Of a stretch of DNA of 5,441 nt, positions 3,440-5,441 are shown piece after piece. Origin of the DNA: Chloroflexota bacterium (GTDB lineage: Bacteria > Chloroflexota > Limnocylindria > Limnocylindrales > CSP1-4); the NCBI GenBank assembly GCA_025935655.1, contig JAICUV010000233.1:1-5441 (forward strand). Reading direction: 5' to 3'. The notes beneath the pieces were generated by a model, which saw only the letters and a list, made by a program, of their open reading frames with translations, was not told the origin of the DNA and did no database searches. Numbering within the stretch: the first letter of the stretch is position 1; the number at the start of each line of letters is the position of its first letter. The position numbers were made by a program, and so were the translations under genes.

Positions 3440-5441
3440 ATGGGCTACCGCATCGAGATCGACCAGCGCGGCTGCATCACGTGCGGCGTGTGCATGGACG
3501 TGTGCCCGGTCGAGGCGATCGACATGACCCGGCCGACCGTGCCGGGGGTCGAGACGGGCCCCGGGCCCGGCGCGCCCCTGCCGTGGATGATGGAGCGGCC
3601 GCTCCAGGTGGGCGAGTGCATCGGCTGCGGGATCTGCATCCGGGAATGCCCGCCCAACGTGATGACGCTCCACGCGGACGCGGGGCAGGTGCCGCTCGCG
3701 GCCCGCCAGGGTCCGATCGATCGGCCGGCCGCCGCCGCGGCGGACGCCTGGATCCCGCTCTCCGCCGTGACACGCGAGGCGCTCAAGCCCGTCCACGACT
3801 CCGGGTGGGGCGGGTTGTTCCTGTGGCAGACGCGCTCGCGGCCCAGGCCGTGGCAGGTCTGGACGACGATGGTCGATGACGCACCGCCGATCCCGATCGC
3901 GCCGTGCCAGGAGGCGTGCCCCGCGGGGACCGACGCCGGCCGGTACGTCGGCCTGATCGGCGCCGGGAGGTACGCGGAGGCGCACGCCGTCGCCGCGGAG
4001 GTCAACCCGTTCCCGTCGGTCTGCGGCTGGATCTGCACGGCCCCCTGCGAGGTCCAGTGCCGGCGCGGCGTGCTCGACGAGCCGATCGCGATCCGGACCC
4101 TGAAGCGGTTCGCCGTGGAGCAGGGGACGCTGCCGCCGCTCGCGCCGGTCGCCACCCATCGCTCGGAGCGCGTCGCCATCGTCGGCGGCGGCCCGGCGGG
4201 CATGTCGGCTGCCTTCTTTCTCGCCCGGCTCGGCTACCCGGTCACGGTCCTGGAGGCGATGCCGGTCCCCGGCGGCATGATGGCGATCGGGATCCCGGAG
4301 TACCGCCTCCCGCGCGAGGTCCTCCAGGCGGAGATCAGGCGGATCCTCGACCAGGGCGTGGAGCTGCGGCTGGACACGGCGATGGGCCGCGACTTCACGC
4401 TCCCGGACCTCGAGCGCGAGGGCTTCCGGGCGATCTTCCTGGCCACCGGGGCCTCGAAGAGCCGACGGCTGGGCGTTCCCGGCGACGAGCTGCGGGGCGT
4501 CATCCCGGCGACGCGCTTCCTCAAGGAGGTCAACCTCGGCGAGGAGCCCCGGCTCTCGGGCGACGTGGTCGTCGTGGGCGGCGGCAGCACCGCGATGGAC
4601 GCGGCGCGGTCCGCACGTCGGAGTGGGGCCGCGACCGTCACGATCGCGTACCGCCGGGGTCGCGCGGACATGCCGGCCCAGCGCGAGGAGGTCGCGGCGG
4701 CCGAGCGCGAGGGCATCGCGGTCCTCGACGGCCTCGCCCCGCAGGAGGTCGTGGGTCGCGACGGCGCCGTCGTGGCCGTCCGCTGCCAGGTGATGCGACC
4801 GGCGGCAGCCGCCGACGGCGCACCGGCGAATCGCGCCGGCGCCCGGGCCGCGTGGGTCCAGACCGGCGAGACCCGCGAGCTGTCCGCGACCGCGATCCTC
4901 GTCGCGATCGGCGAGGAGCCCGACCCGTCCATCCTCCCCGAGGGAGCCGGCATCGAGGTCAGCGGCTGGGCGGGAATTGTCGCCGACCCGGCGACCCTGG
5001 CAACCGGCCGCGCGGGGATCTTCGCGGGTGGCGACGTCGTCTCCGGGCCGCGCACGATCATCGAGGCGGTCGCCGCCGGCCGCCGCGCGGCCGCATCGAT
5101 CCACGAGTACCTCGCCGGCGTCCCGGATGGCGACGCGGATGTCATGCGGGCGGTCCGCTACCGGACACCACCCGAGCGGTCGCTCTCCCTCGACATCGCC
5201 TCGCGGCCCCGGATCCATGCCGCCCTGCCCGTGGTGGACGTCGCGTCGTTCGCCGCGACCGAGCACGGCTTCACGGAGGCAGAGGCACATGACGAGGCGT
5301 CCCGCTGCTTCCGGTGCGACGCGGTCTACGGGTGCCCGAGCGTCGGCGTGATCGCCGGTCGTGGGCCGGCCGACGGTCGGGCCGCCGGTCCGGCGTCGCC
5401 CGATCACAACCCCAACCCCGTCCCGGCGGCCGCGCCCGCCG
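3440..5441 (+). CDS. Ferredoxin-domain/GltD-like FAD-dependent NAD(P)H oxidoreductase (3' end outside window)
   Basis: This frame stays open from ATG 3440 to the last base, giving at least 667 residues. An N-terminal ferredoxin domain carries two [4Fe-4S] motifs, Cys12/15/18/22-Pro and Cys60/63/66/70-Pro. A Trp/Pro-rich linker (about 83-155) follows. A GltD-type helical domain has Cys156, Cys160, Cys195, Cys199, Cys203 and Cys207, with NPFPSVCGWICTAPCE and LDEPIAIRTLKRF. Next come the FAD-binding site VAIVGGGPAG (245-254, Glu272 at the strand end), GIPEYRLP (284-291), ATG (335-337), the NAD(P) site VVVVGGGSTAMD (376-387) with YRR at 404-406 suiting NADPH, and AGGDVV (529-534) closing the FAD site. 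A Cys623/626/632 motif and a Pro/Ala-rich tail end the visible part. The family moves electrons between NAD(P)H and iron-sulfur partners (glutamate synthase small subunit, NfnB and relatives). It is far longer than GltD (about 470 aa) and no glutamate synthase large subunit is visible. The likely role is cytoplasmic ferredoxin/NAD(P)H electron transfer, possibly for a 2-oxoacid oxidoreductase encoded beyond the edge; that partner is inference. Confidence 0.93.
   Translation, partial: MGYRIEIDQRGCITCGVCMDVCPVEAIDMTRPTVPGVETGPGPGAPLPWMMERPLQVGECIGCGICIRECPPNVMTLHADAGQVPLAARQGPIDRPAAAAADAWIPLSAVTREALKPVHDSGWGGLFLWQTRSRPRPWQVWTTMVDDAPPIPIAPCQEACPAGTDAGRYVGLIGAGRYAEAHAVAAEVNPFPSVCGWICTAPCEVQCRRGVLDEPIAIRTLKRFAVEQGTLPPLAPVATHRSERVAIVGGGPAGMSAAFFLARLGYPVTVLEAMPVPGGMMAIGIPEYRLPREVLQAEIRRILDQGVELRLDTAMGRDFTLPDLEREGFRAIFLATGASKSRRLGVPGDELRGVIPATRFLKEVNLGEEPRLSGDVVVVGGGSTAMDAARSARRSGAATVTIAYRRGRADMPAQREEVAAAEREGIAVLDGLAPQEVVGRDGAVVAVRCQVMRPAAAADGAPANRAGARAAWVQTGETRELSATAILVAIGEEPDPSILPEGAGIEVSGWAGIVADPATLATGRAGIFAGGDVVSGPRTIIEAVAAGRRAAASIHEYLAGVPDGDADVMRAVRYRTPPERSLSLDIASRPRIHAALPVVDVASFAATEHGFTEAEAHDEASRCFRCDAVYGCPSVGVIAGRGPADGRAAGPASPDHNPNPVPAAAPA

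Noticed and set aside
3904..5292. A long + strand open frame overlapping the flavoprotein in another frame.
   Set aside because: Its translation is Arg/Gly/Pro-rich without motifs, while the frame of ATG 3440 shows every ferredoxin, FAD and NAD(P) signature and has the strong ribosome site.
3068..5407. A 779-codon open frame on the minus strand.
   Set aside because: It lies opposite the well-supported flavoprotein and the regulator 3' end. Its product is Arg/Asp/Gly/His-rich low-complexity sequence without domains, the usual shadow of GC-rich coding DNA.
1..5441. CRISPR arrays, tRNA or rRNA genes, insertion sequences, toxin-antitoxin or phage-defence genes.
   Set aside because: I saw no regularly spaced repeats, tRNA-like cloverleaf, transposase or terminal inverted repeats, and no defence-related domains on either strand.

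Overview
The window is a very GC-rich stretch, with almost every third codon position G or C, and all supported genes lie on the + strand. Base composition, gene content and short TATGnT-type -10 boxes fit a high-GC Chloroflexota (for example the Limnocylindria group) or an actinobacterium. The sequence alone does not settle which, and this is inference from general appearance rather than from a marker gene.

Layout. (1) 1-501: the C-terminal part of a Fpg/Nei-family DNA glycosylase, cut by the left window edge, with the helix-two-turn-helix region and a CxxC...CxxC zinc finger. (2) 502-848: no intact gene. A hairpin follows the glycosylase stop, and about 570-852 holds what looks like the decayed end of a TolB/WD40-like beta-propeller gene, with a frame change and an in-frame stop. 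(3) 849-1127: a small 92-aa hypothetical protein, probably transcribed leaderless from a TATGGT box just upstream. (4) 1206-2615 and 2617-3261: a two-component pair, a membrane-anchored GAF/HisKA_3/HATPase sensor kinase and a NarL/FixJ-type response regulator one base apart. (5) 3262-3439: an intergenic region rich in symmetry (a NotI-site hairpin, a perfect 16-bp palindrome and a leader hairpin), ending in a strong AAGGAGG ribosome site. (6) 3440 to the right edge: a large iron-sulfur flavoprotein, a two-cluster ferredoxin domain fused to a GltD-like NAD(P)H/FAD oxidoreductase, still open at the last base.

How they may work together. The kinase and regulator almost certainly form one phosphorelay, translationally coupled in one transcript. 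The oxidoreductase is probably a separate transcription unit with its own promoter region. The palindrome in front of it makes it a candidate regulated gene, and the adjacent regulator is a possible but unproven controller. The flavoprotein looks built to move electrons between NAD(P)H, FAD, several [4Fe-4S] clusters and an unseen partner, perhaps encoded beyond the right edge. Nothing in the window is clearly a new system. The most unusual items are the architecture of the flavoprotein, the symmetric DNA before it, and the propeller remnant.
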